In this document: one piece after another, positions 1-6,460 of the stretch | How positions within the stretch are numbered: the first letter of the stretch is position 1 | How the letters are laid out: each line of letters opens with the position of its first letter | Origin: CAYPIE01 sp964410665 | GTDB lineage: Bacteria > Planctomycetota > Planctomycetia > Gemmatales > Gemmataceae | Direction: 5' to 3' | DNA length: 8,450 nt | Assembly: GCA_964410665.1 (NCBI GenBank) | Contig: CAYPIE010000161.1 | Coordinates: forward strand, 1 to 8,450 | The notes under the pieces: model-generated | Databases searched by the model: none | What the model was told of the DNA's origin: nothing | The model's input: only the letters and a program-made list of their open reading frames with translations | Position numbers and translations under genes: made by a program

Positions 1-121
1 CCGCATGCCAGTTGCCGCCGCGTTCCATGCCGGGCGGGAAGTGGGCGCCGCGGCCGGGTTCGCGGACGTTGCCCTGGGGTTTGGTTGAGCGAGCATGTTT
101 GACGCGGCGACGCGAGGGCAT
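1..121 (-). CDS. Partial hypothetical protein, N-terminus only, 3' end beyond left edge
   Basis: An ATG at 121-119 opens a reverse-strand frame that is still open at base 1, giving the first 40 residues of an unknown protein. It begins MPSRRRVKHARSTK, so the start is strongly basic, and continues with a Gly/Pro-rich stretch ending GMERGGNWHA. GGAG sits 7 bases before the ATG, a good ribosome-binding position, and most third codon positions are G or C, as expected for a planctomycete gene. I do not recognise the family. The frame is open further upstream (to a TGA at 382-380), but that part reads less like protein, so the ATG with the GGAG is preferred. A competing forward frame in the same bases ends in a TGA near 85 and is also GC-rich, so the call is tentative. 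Confidence 0.4.
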   Translation of the reverse strand, partial: MPSRRRVKHARSTKPQGNVREPGRGAHFPPGMERGGNWHA

Positions 122-468
122 GGGAACACTCCGGGAAAGGTCGATGCAATCGCTCCTTTCAGGATAGCAGAGCTGCAGAGATGGATCGCTTGGGGGGATG
201 CGTTGAAATGGTGATGCCTCGTCCTCGGTTCCCCAGCGTTGGGAAGTGTTGCGCACCACCGAGACCAGAAGGCTACGGTGACGGGTGAGCCACTGGGGTT
301 GCTTCCCGCCCATCGCTGCTGAGGCATCTGCCGTCTTGACGAGGTGATAACCACCGCTCGTTCGAAAGCCCAGAAAGGATCACCGGATCGGCCGTTCACG
401 ACCCACGGCGAGCACCCGACCGACCCTCCAGTACTCGAGATGAGTTTGACGGCTTCGCCCACCTGATC
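122..468. other. GC-rich stretch without an assignable gene
   Basis: No frame here has a start, a ribosome-binding site and a convincing product together. Two reverse-strand frames stay open for long distances. One is in phase with the 711-469 frame after its TAG and contains the protein-like phrase WVVNGRSGDPFWAFERAVV. The other leads in phase into the gene at 121. This could be the decayed end of one older gene, but in GC-rich DNA open frames are common. Confidence 0.3.
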
Positions 469-711
469 CTACTTTAAGTCGGCGGTAAAGTAGACGCGCA
501 GCGCGGCCCGCGAAGGGTCAGCCACTGGTTCGGCGAGGGCCATTTCCATCGGGATACGGAGTTGCCGTCGCACCCGCCCGTCGGTCCTGTCCATCCCCCG
601 CCGGAATGCCTCCGCCAGAAGGAGCTTTCCCTTGACGTGCCCATGGGGTGGGGCCTCGCACCAACCGTCGGTCTGCCCGAGAAGTTGCCATCCGCTGCAA
701 GATGGGCTTCG
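469..711 (-). pseudogene. Possible decayed gene: start-less coding-like frame
   Basis: Between a TAA (714-712) and a TAG (471-469) the reverse strand has an 80-codon frame whose second half reads like a natural protein, including HGHVKGKLLLAEAFRRGMDR and ending ALRVYFTADLK. Third positions are mostly G or C. No ATG, GTG or TTG lies near the beginning; the first ATG is 594-592, only 41 codons before the stop and with no good ribosome-binding site. After the TAG the same phase stays open and again looks protein-like. The simplest reading is an old gene broken by stops and perhaps frameshifts. I do not recognise the family, and chance in GC-rich DNA is a real alternative. Confidence 0.3.
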
Positions 712-858
712 TTAGACGCTTACGGCGGTGAGGCCCAGAGCCCCAACGGGAAGCAACAATCCATCCGCATGGACGAGATGCCTCGGATGTCCCAAGAGCA
801 GGCCATACCTGAAGTGGCCAGCACTGGAGCACTGGGAAGCACACCATATGCCATGATC

Positions 859-871
859 AGGCCGATGGCCT
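859..871 (-). terminator. Weak hairpin at the end of the operon
   Basis: AGGCC-ATC-GGCCT (reverse strand) overlaps the stop codon of the 74-residue gene. The stem is only 5 bp and no T-run follows, so it is at best a weak or factor-dependent stop signal. Confidence 0.2.
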
Positions 872-1094
872 ACAGCAAAACCTCTGTTTCTGTCTTGGCA
901 TCTGTAACTGCCTTCACCTTGGAGGCGTTGGCTTTTCCTGGGAAGATACGTTCGTATTTACCGTTATCATCCAACGGTACTTCGGGGGGTTCGTAGACGT
1001 CGTCTATGTAGATCTTCACCCCCGTGGTCGCCAATCCCGACACCTTGAGATCATTGCCATCTATCGCTACCGAAAGTGTCAGGTTCGCCATCAT
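870..1094 (-). CDS. Small Ig-like/transthyretin-like domain protein, third gene of the sigma-kinase operon
   Basis: This 74-residue protein (MMANLTLSVAIDGNDL...) starts only 7 bases after the kinase stop codon. GAGG, formed partly by that stop codon, is its likely ribosome-binding site, so it is probably co-transcribed and translationally coupled. Alternating hydrophobic and polar residues (LTLSVAIDG, GVKIYIDDVY, GKYERIFPGKA, KVKAVTDA, ETEVLL) predict six or seven beta strands. The central pattern 'G.A..G.K.YIDD ... D.NGKYER' resembles single bacterial Ig-like or carboxypeptidase-regulatory-like repeats, in which a DNGxY turn precedes a strand. There is no signal peptide, membrane segment or catalytic motif. 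A second Met directly follows the first and could also be the start. The role is unknown. By position it may be a partner or substrate of the kinase, or an accessory of its beta-rich outer domain; that is inference. Confidence 0.7.
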   Translation of the reverse strand: MMANLTLSVAIDGNDLKVSGLATTGVKIYIDDVYEPPEVPLDDNGKYERIFPGKANASKVKAVTDAKTETEVLL

Positions 1095-1101
1095 TCAGCC
1101 C

Positions 1102-3237
1102 TCATGGATTGTTGTGGACATCCTGCGGCGCGAGAGGCCGCACTTTGAATTCCCGTACTGAAACAGTACATCCATAGATATATAAGCCTAGGCCTCCTTG
1201 CGGCCACCAACATTTCGGAGCGTTTTTCAAGTCGGACGTTCCGAGTCGAATATGTTCTTGGACTAAATCGTCACCGAGCTGGCCGGGAGCAAGGGACACA
1301 CTTTCTCCCCTCCATGGGCATTCGGCGACCACACGGTTACCCCGAACTTTGATTACTATCCGCCGCCATGGTCCAGGTGGGGTGAATGGTCCGGGGGCGC
1401 GATAAGGTACTCGGGAGGTGCGTCTCGAACTCGAGAACACTCGGAACGGGCGAAAAGTAGACTGGCCCTGAATCACGACTCCTAGTTCGAATTGAGAAGA
1501 GGGCCGGCCGGATGCATCACGGTCGGAAGTCGCGATCGTACCGAGGTCTGCGAACGACACCCGGACATACGTGTGTTGCGATCCCTCGGCTGTCTCGAAG
1601 GAATTGTGGCCGACGTACGCGGCGACGAGGGCCATTGGGTTGTGGCATTCCTCTTGTCGAATCCAGATAGTCACCTCGTAATCGTCTCGATCCGTCTTAG
1701 GGAGGAGCTCGAAAAGCGAGGGTTCCAGGGTGGTGATGTTCAGGGCCTTAGGGTCGCCGTGGTTCTCTCGGCGGACTTCGCCCCCCCCGGCTCGCCAGAG
1801 ATACCGCGTCTCTTCGGACGGTTCGATGAGTTCAATGGCGTGCCCGGAGGCCAAAGCGGCTATCTCGTCCTTCTTTTCCCAATGATATAGCCACTCCTCC
1901 CAACCGGGCGGACGAACTCCTAGTGCCACGGCAGCCCCTATCGCGACCGTGAGAATGAACAGTACCGCCCTTGCGGTCTTTGCCCACGGCCTACGGGACA
2001 GTCGACGAATCCGGCCCGCCAACCTGGCTGGGCGAGCTCGTATCGTAAGTCCGGCCAAGAAACGATCGAGGTCCTCAGCGAGATCCGCTGCGGAGCGGTA
2101 ACGGGAACGGGGATCCTTCCGAAGACATTTGAGACACACGGTCTCCAGGTCACGATGGACATTCTTGGCCACCTTCGTGGGGCGAGGGGGGTCTTCATCA
2201 ACGATCATCGCGTACAAGGCTGTCGGCTCGGAGGCCTCGAAAGGTGGCCGGCCGGTTAGCATTTCGTATAAGGTTGCCCCCAGACTGTAGATATCGCCAG
2301 CGGGGGTGAACCTTTCTGGCCCTCGGCCAGTGATAACTTCAGGTGCGAGGTATGCGGGTGTACCAAGTAGTGCTCCAGAAGGGGTGATCAAGCCGCAAGA
2401 GTCGGCCCTGGAGGCCAACCCGAAGTCGGCCACAAACGGTCGGCCGTCGACAGAGACAAGAACGTTGCTGGGTTTCAGGTCTCGATGTAGGATTCCAAGG
2501 CTATGTGCGTAGTCGACAGCTCTCGCGACTGCTGAGAGTAAAGCTGCAGCCCGCCGGCTTTCGAGGGGGCCTAGGGACAAGAACTTGTGGAGGGTCCCTC
2601 CGTCCACGTACTGCATCGCGAAGTAAGACTGTCCGTTGCACTCTCCGACATCGAACACGGTCACGATATTATCATGGGCCATTGCAGCTGCCGAGAGGGC
2701 CTCGCGCCGGAACCTCTTGACGGCTTCTTCCTTGGCTGCGACCGGCAGATTCTCCAGTAACTCGGGGCTGATGAGCTTGAGTGCAACAATACGATCAGCG
2801 CTCTTTTGGATTGCCCGGTACACGACACCCATCCCCCCCCGGCCGAGGCGATCGAGCAATTCGTAGTCACCAAGCAACTTAGGTATCTCACCATTGCCCG
2901 GAGAAAAGTATGGCGCCCGGTTCTGCCCGGGAAGCTCTGCTGTTCCCGTCAAACCTCGGAACGCCGAACGGACCAGTTCCACATCGTCAGGGAATCGGGC
3001 CAGATACTCTGCAGGCGCTGGCCTCTCCCCGGCCGAAACGCGGAGCTCTAGGTCGAGCCCTAATAGTCGCAGTAACAGATCGCTCCGGTGGTCGGGCCCG
3101 AAATCGGCGAGGAAGGATTCGATCACGGGCCGGTTGCCGGCTCGCCATGCGGACTCGTAGGCATCGCAAAGCCCAACAGCCCGCTGCAGGTCAGCCAGGG
3201 GGATGGACCCATCGGGCTTGGCAGACTTTCGAGTCAC
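1102..3237 (-). CDS. Membrane-anchored Hanks-type Ser/Thr protein kinase with C-terminal lectin-like outer domain
   Basis: This 711-residue protein probably phosphorylates Ser/Thr on partner proteins. Residues 12-95 form the N-terminal domain often seen in planctomycete kinases (CDAYESAWRAGNRP, then APAEYLARFPDD). The kinase domain spans about 122-399: Gly loop GRGGMG 132-137, ATP-binding Lys154, helix-C Glu179, catalytic loop HRDLKPSN with Asp253 and Asn258, DFG 271-273, APE 298-300. All key residues are present, so it should be active; HRD is the RD type, normally controlled by activation-loop phosphorylation. A Trp/Arg-rich linker precedes one membrane segment (422-441). The last 270 residues are beta-rich with Trp/Gly motifs and end GLYIYGCTVSVREFKV, resembling concanavalin-like (LamG or DUF1080-like) folds and probably lying outside the cytoplasm. 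GTG 3237 is chosen because it overlaps the sigma stop as GTGA, has AAGGGAG 6 bases upstream, and the 39 extra in-frame residues before it lie inside the sigma gene. Confidence 0.93.
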   Translation of the reverse strand: MTRKSAKPDGSIPLADLQRAVGLCDAYESAWRAGNRPVIESFLADFGPDHRSDLLLRLLGLDLELRVSAGERPAPAEYLARFPDDVELVRSAFRGLTGTAELPGQNRAPYFSPGNGEIPKLLGDYELLDRLGRGGMGVVYRAIQKSADRIVALKLISPELLENLPVAAKEEAVKRFRREALSAAAMAHDNIVTVFDVGECNGQSYFAMQYVDGGTLHKFLSLGPLESRRAAALLSAVARAVDYAHSLGILHRDLKPSNVLVSVDGRPFVADFGLASRADSCGLITPSGALLGTPAYLAPEVITGRGPERFTPAGDIYSLGATLYEMLTGRPPFEASEPTALYAMIVDEDPPRPTKVAKNVHRDLETVCLKCLRKDPRSRYRSAADLAEDLDRFLAGLTIRARPARLAGRIRRLSRRPWAKTARAVLFILTVAIGAAVALGVRPPGWEEWLYHWEKKDEIAALASGHAIELIEPSEETRYLWRAGGGEVRRENHGDPKALNITTLEPSLFELLPKTDRDDYEVTIWIRQEECHNPMALVAAYVGHNSFETAEGSQHTYVRVSFADLGTIATSDRDASGRPSSQFELGVVIQGQSTFRPFRVFSSSRRTSRVPYRAPGPFTPPGPWRRIVIKVRGNRVVAECPWRGESVSLAPGQLGDDLVQEHIRLGTSDLKNAPKCWWPQGGLGLYIYGCTVSVREFKVRPLAPQDVHNNP

Positions 3238-3812
3238 TTGGCGCTCCCTTGCTCGAGAGTTTTCCGGATCACGTCGAGCCGGTTCGTCACTGTACGTAGG
3301 GAGCAGCCTAGTCGCTGGCCGATTTCCTTGTTGGTGTACCCCTCCATTTTCCACAACGCAATTTGGCGGTACTGGTCATCCGGTAATTCACGAAGTAGTC
3401 GCTGGAACTCCTCGGCTATCGCTGCGGCCAGTTCGGGAGTCGGCTCGGTGCCGACTACTCGTTCGAGCACCGAGGGGTGCGACCGCTCGAATTGTCTACC
3501 TCGGCCGATGGTGTTCGCTTTTTCCAGGGTGTCCGCAATCTTGTAGCCTGCGATTGCTACCAATAACCGCCACAGATCGTGGCGATCTTCCAGGCGAGGG
3601 AACCGGCCGTTGGCAGCGCCAAGCCAGAAACTGCGAAATGCGCTTGCCGCAACGCCCTCCTCGTCGATAGCGGCCGAGGCCGGCAGTCGGGTCCTGACTA
3701 AGCGGACGAGTTTGGTGAAGTAGTGATCCCAGAGTGGTTGGGCGGACTCGTGGTCACCTGCCTTGAGCAAAGTTAGCCAATGTGTGACTCCTTGTTCGGG
3801 CGTTTCACGCAT
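3234..3812 (-). CDS. ECF-family RNA polymerase sigma factor, planctomycete type
   Basis: This 192-residue alternative sigma factor directs RNA polymerase to a dedicated promoter set. Region 2 spans about residues 10-100: FTKLVRLVRTRL, then ASAFRSFWLGAANGRF and LWRLLVAIAGYKIAD, the arrangement seen in the planctomycete Sigma70_ECF group (PF07638 type). Region 4 spans about 136-187: LLRELPDDQYRQIALWKMEGYT followed by a helix-turn-helix at 161-186 (NKEIGQRLGCSLRTVTNRLD) for the -35 element. A Pro/Glu-containing linker lies between them. Length is normal for an ECF factor. GGAGG lies 7 bases before the ATG, fixing the start. It is the first gene of the reverse-strand operon and overlaps the kinase start by four bases. 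No anti-sigma factor is encoded nearby, so phosphorylation by the adjacent kinase is a plausible means of control, by analogy with other sigma-kinase pairs in this phylum. Confidence 0.93.
   Translation of the reverse strand: MRETPEQGVTHWLTLLKAGDHESAQPLWDHYFTKLVRLVRTRLPASAAIDEEGVAASAFRSFWLGAANGRFPRLEDRHDLWRLLVAIAGYKIADTLEKANTIGRGRQFERSHPSVLERVVGTEPTPELAAAIAEEFQRLLRELPDDQYRQIALWKMEGYTNKEIGQRLGCSLRTVTNRLDVIRKTLEQGSAK
3244..3250 (-). promoter_or_regulatory. Shine-Dalgarno deciding the kinase GTG start
   Basis: AAGGGAG lies inside the end of the sigma gene, 6 bases before GTG 3237. With the GTGA overlap it supports translational coupling of sigma and kinase and argues against the longer upstream start. 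Confidence 0.65.
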
Positions 3813-3819
3813 TGCTCGG

Positions 3820-3824
3820 CCTCC
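3820..3824 (-). promoter_or_regulatory. Shine-Dalgarno of the ECF sigma gene
   Basis: GGAGG on the reverse strand, 7 bases before the ATG at 3812. It fixes the start of the operon's first gene. Confidence 0.75.
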
Positions 3825-4074
3825 ACAGAGTCCCCAACTCTGAAAACAATCCTCGGCGTTGCGCTATTTTGCGAGATTTCCGGAGTATTGAGTGGGCTCG
3901 CTACTCGTCGGCTCATCCGTCAACCGATGCCCCCATGGTCTCAGTGGCACTGCAGATCACTTTGGCAACAGTAGCGATCGATGGCCAGAGCCTACCTCAC
4001 CGTAATGGGATTGTACTGACTTGAAAGTGGAGGTCCACAAGATGCCTTGACTGAGAGGGCATGTTGGTTGCTGA
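3825..4074. other. Upstream region of the sigma-kinase operon, no gene
   Basis: About 250 bases with no supported coding frame. It must hold the operon promoter, read leftward. A TTGACG occurs on the reverse strand but no well-spaced -10 follows, and I see no clear ECF-type promoter pair. Confidence 0.4.
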
Positions 4075-4311
4075 TCTTCACTGATCGAATGGAAAAAACC
4101 TCAGTACGCAACGAATTGGTCGGCCTTGAGCCAGATGTGGGCCCGGGTAATAATCAGCGCCGAGCGTTCGCTTGCCATCATCAGGCCAGTGAGGTAGTTG
4201 CATTCGTCGGAGGTCAGGGTGACGAGGTACTTCTTGGCCATGAAGGGTCTCCTACCGGGCAATACGGTGGAATAGGATCGAGCAAACCGAGCGTCAGCTC
4301 TTCAGTGAAGA
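4075..4311. repeat. 10-base inverted repeat flanking the transposase remnant
   Basis: TCTTCACTGA at 4075-4084 is repeated in inverse orientation as TCAGTGAAGA at 4302-4311. The two arms enclose 217 bases containing the IS630-type start. This fits a small deletion derivative of an insertion sequence, but 10 bases is short and no clear target duplication is seen. Confidence 0.35.
4101..4241 (-). pseudogene. N-terminal remnant of an IS630-type transposase (46 codons)
   Basis: The product begins MAKKYLVTLTSDECNYL, continues GLMMASERSALIITRAH and IWLKAD, and stops after QFVAY. The order 'K.Y.VTLT..E...L..L.......RAHIWLKAD' matches the start of IS630-family transposases as I remember them (typically VTLT..ER..L..L.......LTHARILLKAD), which leads into the helix-turn-helix DNA-binding domain. 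The full enzymes are about 350 residues; here the catalytic DDE domain is gone and a TGA follows almost at once. ATG, AGGAG 8 bases upstream and GC-rich codons are intact, so loss seems recent or the fragment is still translated. A 10-base inverted repeat (4075-4084 and 4302-4311) flanks it, which may mark the ends of an internally deleted element. Confidence 0.65.
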
Positions 4312-4340
4312 CCGACTAGACCATCATCGTCTCATTCGCG

Positions 4341-4720
4341 GGGCGTCCCTGTAGGGACAGTTCACCGGTCACAGCCTCAGCCCCTCGTATGTTCGATAGA
4401 GCTGGTCTATTCGAGAGTTCAGATAAACCTTGACTGACACGAGAGATCTCTGGCCAGCCGCAGCGGCTAGCCTGGAGATTTTCGGCGATCGCCCCGGGTA
4501 GTCTGGGGAACGGGTGCCCGTCGGAATAGTAGGTACTTACTAACCTTGTAGAGTTGGTGTCCTTGATCGGAGTCGCCAAGCTTGTTGCTGAGGCGGATCG
4601 TGGGGCTTTGGGATAGCTCCTTGGACAGACGGTTGCTCTGCCTTCAAGGCGACCCCGCCCCACAAGCTGTGCTTGGGTAGATGGTTCCCGAGCGACGACT
4701 AGCTCGAACGGTTCTACCAG
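4341..4720. other. Hairpin-dense non-coding stretch, candidate structured RNA
   Basis: No frame gives a believable protein, but stems recur in series. Examples are GTCCC/GGGAC (4345-4358), CGATAGA/TCTATTCG (4394-4413), a long imperfect stem at 4445-4480 with CTC..GGC..AGCCGC pairing to GCGGCT.GCC..GAG, ACGGG/CCCGT (4510-4521), GCCTT/AAGGC (4640-4650) and GGTAGA..CGAGC/GCTCG..TCTACC (4676-4718). This many stems in under 400 bases suggests a large folded RNA such as a degraded group II intron, or simply repetitive palindromic DNA. I found no domain V, so intron identity is only a guess. The coding strand, if any, is not determined. Confidence 0.3.
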
Positions 4721-5039
4721 ATGCTTAAGGGGGAGGGCCGATGTCGCTGTGTCTGGCCGACGCCCGGTGGATCGCAACTGACGACGTGGAGCCTTACAAC
4801 AAGGTCTGGCAGTATGCCGCCTTGGGGTAGCTGACACCGGGGTCGAAGCTACAGGTCAAGGAAGAACGAAGCAGTGCCGAGCAGAACTGCAAGCAATAGT
4901 TCGCTCGGGTGAGGCGGAATTAGGAACGCAAGGCAGCATGGCCGATGACTGCGGGGAGATGGTCACGTAAACGAAACCTGGATCGAAATGCAATCCTGCC
5001 CCACTCTTGTATCTCAGAGCGGCTAGTTCTGTTCAAGCT
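4721..5039. other. Transition region, no gene recognised
   Basis: Short frames only. The forward frame from ATG 4741 ends after about 30 codons and has no recognisable product. Composition falls from GC-rich to balanced before the AT-rich island. Confidence 0.35.
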
Positions 5040-5113
5040 TTGTCAAAGCAAAAATATCTCAAATGCTGGAGTGTTCATATTTTCGTTTTCAGCAATTTCG
5101 TTGTCGAATTTTC

Positions 5114-5142
5114 TTGACACAATACTGACAGATAAGTAGCAT
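5114..5142 (+). promoter_or_regulatory. Candidate sigma70-type promoter
   Basis: A perfect TTGACA (5114-5119), then 17 bases, then TAGCAT (5137-5142, 4 of 6 to the consensus). It reads rightward but no convincing gene follows; the nearest ATG (5164) encodes only 13 residues. It may be a relic, drive a short RNA, or be chance in AT-rich DNA. Confidence 0.35.
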
Positions 5143-5228
5143 AACAAGGGTAGGTAGATCTTAATGAGTTGTTCACTCGGTATTATGAATAACTTAATGT
5201 GCTGATACCTAATGTGTGTTTTGGTGAC

Positions 5229-5237
5229 TGTGTATAA
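5229..5237 (-). promoter_or_regulatory. DnaA-box-like 9-mer
   Basis: TGTGTATAA on the forward strand is TTATACACA on the reverse strand, which fits TTATNCACA. It is single and lies in the AT-rich island, about 2 kb from the iterons, so its role in replication is uncertain. Confidence 0.3.
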
Positions 5238-5516
5238 GATTATCTCTGAATCTGTCTAATAATACGGTGGTTGCGCAGTAACTCGCGATACCCGAGATAT
5301 ACAATCACTATTCAAAGTTTGATATAGCGATGAATCATGCAATAAGGTTTATTTGGTCCGGCTGAATAATTTGCACATTCGGCCAAGTCGAAGCTCCACG
5401 AACCCGTGGGATTTTTCGTGTCCTTGTTATAGCGATCAGTCCGATGCTGATGTCAAGGAAGAAGATCCAATGACAGCTGATCAAGTTTTACGAAGATGTT
5501 CATCACTCGGGTCAGA

Positions 5517-5657
5517 CTATTGGAATCGACTCAGCCTCCCAAAGATTCGTTCTGCCATCCCACTCCGCTGTAGCAGCCAGAACTCGTGCTTGGCCTCCGG
5601 CTGCTTGACTACCTCGATGGCGATCTGGTGCTCTTGGGCCGGGTGGCGCTTCTTCGA
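5517..5657 (-). pseudogene. Decayed C-terminal fragment of an IS5-type transposase
   Basis: On the reverse strand a short stretch reads KKRHPAQEHQIAIEVVKQ, then PEAKHEFWLLQRSGMAERIF and GRLSRFQ, then TAG. I remember the C-terminal part of IS5-group DDE transposases as IEVVKR..AKGFV.LPRRWVVERTF.WL.RFRRL. The order and spacing match, with LPRRW changed to LQRSG, VVERTF to MAERIF and WLSRF to RLSRF. The Glu of 'ER', the last acid of the DDE triad, remains. Codons here are GC-rich (AAG CGC CAC CCG GCC) although the surroundings are not, which supports a relic of a true gene and fixes the strand. Upstream and downstream parts are out of frame or lost. A longer forward-strand frame across the same bases is its antisense shadow. 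Confidence 0.55.
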
Positions 5658-6445
5658 TCCTCGAATACCATTGATTGGCAAAGGCGATCCAAAATGCCTC
5701 TCGTTGGTAAGGAGAGATGCCCTTTCAGCCAACGATACGATGTGGCACACATTCGGAGTCGTTTACTGCGCAGTTCGTCAACTCCAGGAGTTTTCCTGGG
5801 AATTATGGCCAAGGGGCACCTTCGACACGCTTGTCTCCTTGGTATCCGACACCCTCGAACGCGATGACTTTCTTTCGTGTGTCAAGTATATGGTCCGGAC
5901 ATTGAGGATGTAGCTCTGGAATCCAATGTCGTGGGAGATTGTCTCATAGACCTTCGCCGACAGAGTGCGGCGGGCACGTACATGGTCCGTCATATCGTAT
6001 AAATGAGTGTGAGAATATCTTGATTTTGATTCGTATACAGCTAGTAGACCGCCGTGAGGCGCGTCTCATCGTGTGGTTCGGCTGAAGGTTGGGCTGCATC
6101 AAAGTGGGAGAGGCACAAGGGACACTCACTCAGCGTCACTGACTTCACAGGACAAAAAGGATGATAAGTCAGGCTTAACCGCTAGGTATGGGATGGATAC
6201 TCCATCGAAGTCGAGAATTGGTTGAGGTGATAATAAGAATCGAGTCTATCGCTACGGGTCGATGGGAAGAGAATCTACTGTAGCATGGAAGTCCTCTTGA
6301 AGGGAACGATCTCTGAATGTCTTGGTCGCGTGCAGCAAGGATGACCAGTCATCAGCTACTGAGAGGAGCAACTGTGGTGGTTCCTTGTAGAAATCAGCCG
6401 AATTGGGTCCGATCAAGTATAAGCCATCTCGATGAACTTTTGTAA
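5658..6445. other. About 790 bases without a supportable gene
   Basis: All frames are short, lack ribosome-binding sites, and give unlikely proteins. The region may contain further unrecognisable pieces of the IS5-type element near its left end. From 6000 to 6440 I see no coding, RNA gene, long repeat or terminator. Confidence 0.4.
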
Positions 6446-6460
6446 ATAGCATTTTGCATA

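Larger units (their letters stand above)
5040..5340. other. AT-rich island
   Basis: About 300 bases are strongly AT-rich. The two full lines I counted, 5041-5100 and 5161-5220, are 33% and 32% G+C, against 77% for bases 1-60. No gene is supported. It holds a sigma70-like promoter (5114-5142) and one DnaA-box-like 9-mer (5229-5237). It also contains CTGATACC (5202-5209) and GATACCCGAGATA (5287-5299), which resemble part of the iteron core at 7201-7344. It could be an unwinding element of the replicon or simply foreign DNA. Confidence 0.5.

Noticed and set aside
562..996. 144-codon forward-strand frame
   Set aside because: It overlaps the end of the 74-residue gene and the coding-like reverse frame, has no ribosome-binding site, and its product is Pro/Ser-rich without motifs.
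1102..3354. Longer kinase with 39 extra N-terminal residues
   Set aside because: The extra part lies wholly within the sigma gene and is unlike the domain that follows. GTG 3237 has a ribosome-binding site and the typical 4-base overlap.
4047..4319. 90-codon forward-strand frame
   Set aside because: Antisense to the IS630-type N-terminal remnant, which has a proper start and ribosome-binding site on the other strand.
4316..4837. 173-codon reverse-strand frame
   Set aside because: The product is low in structure (Arg/Ser/Pro-rich), no motif is seen, and the bases are better explained by serial stem-loops.
5353..5913. 186-codon forward-strand frame
   Set aside because: It starts with TTG without a ribosome-binding site, has an unlikely Ser/Cys/Arg-rich product, and lies opposite the recognisable IS5-type fragment on the reverse strand.
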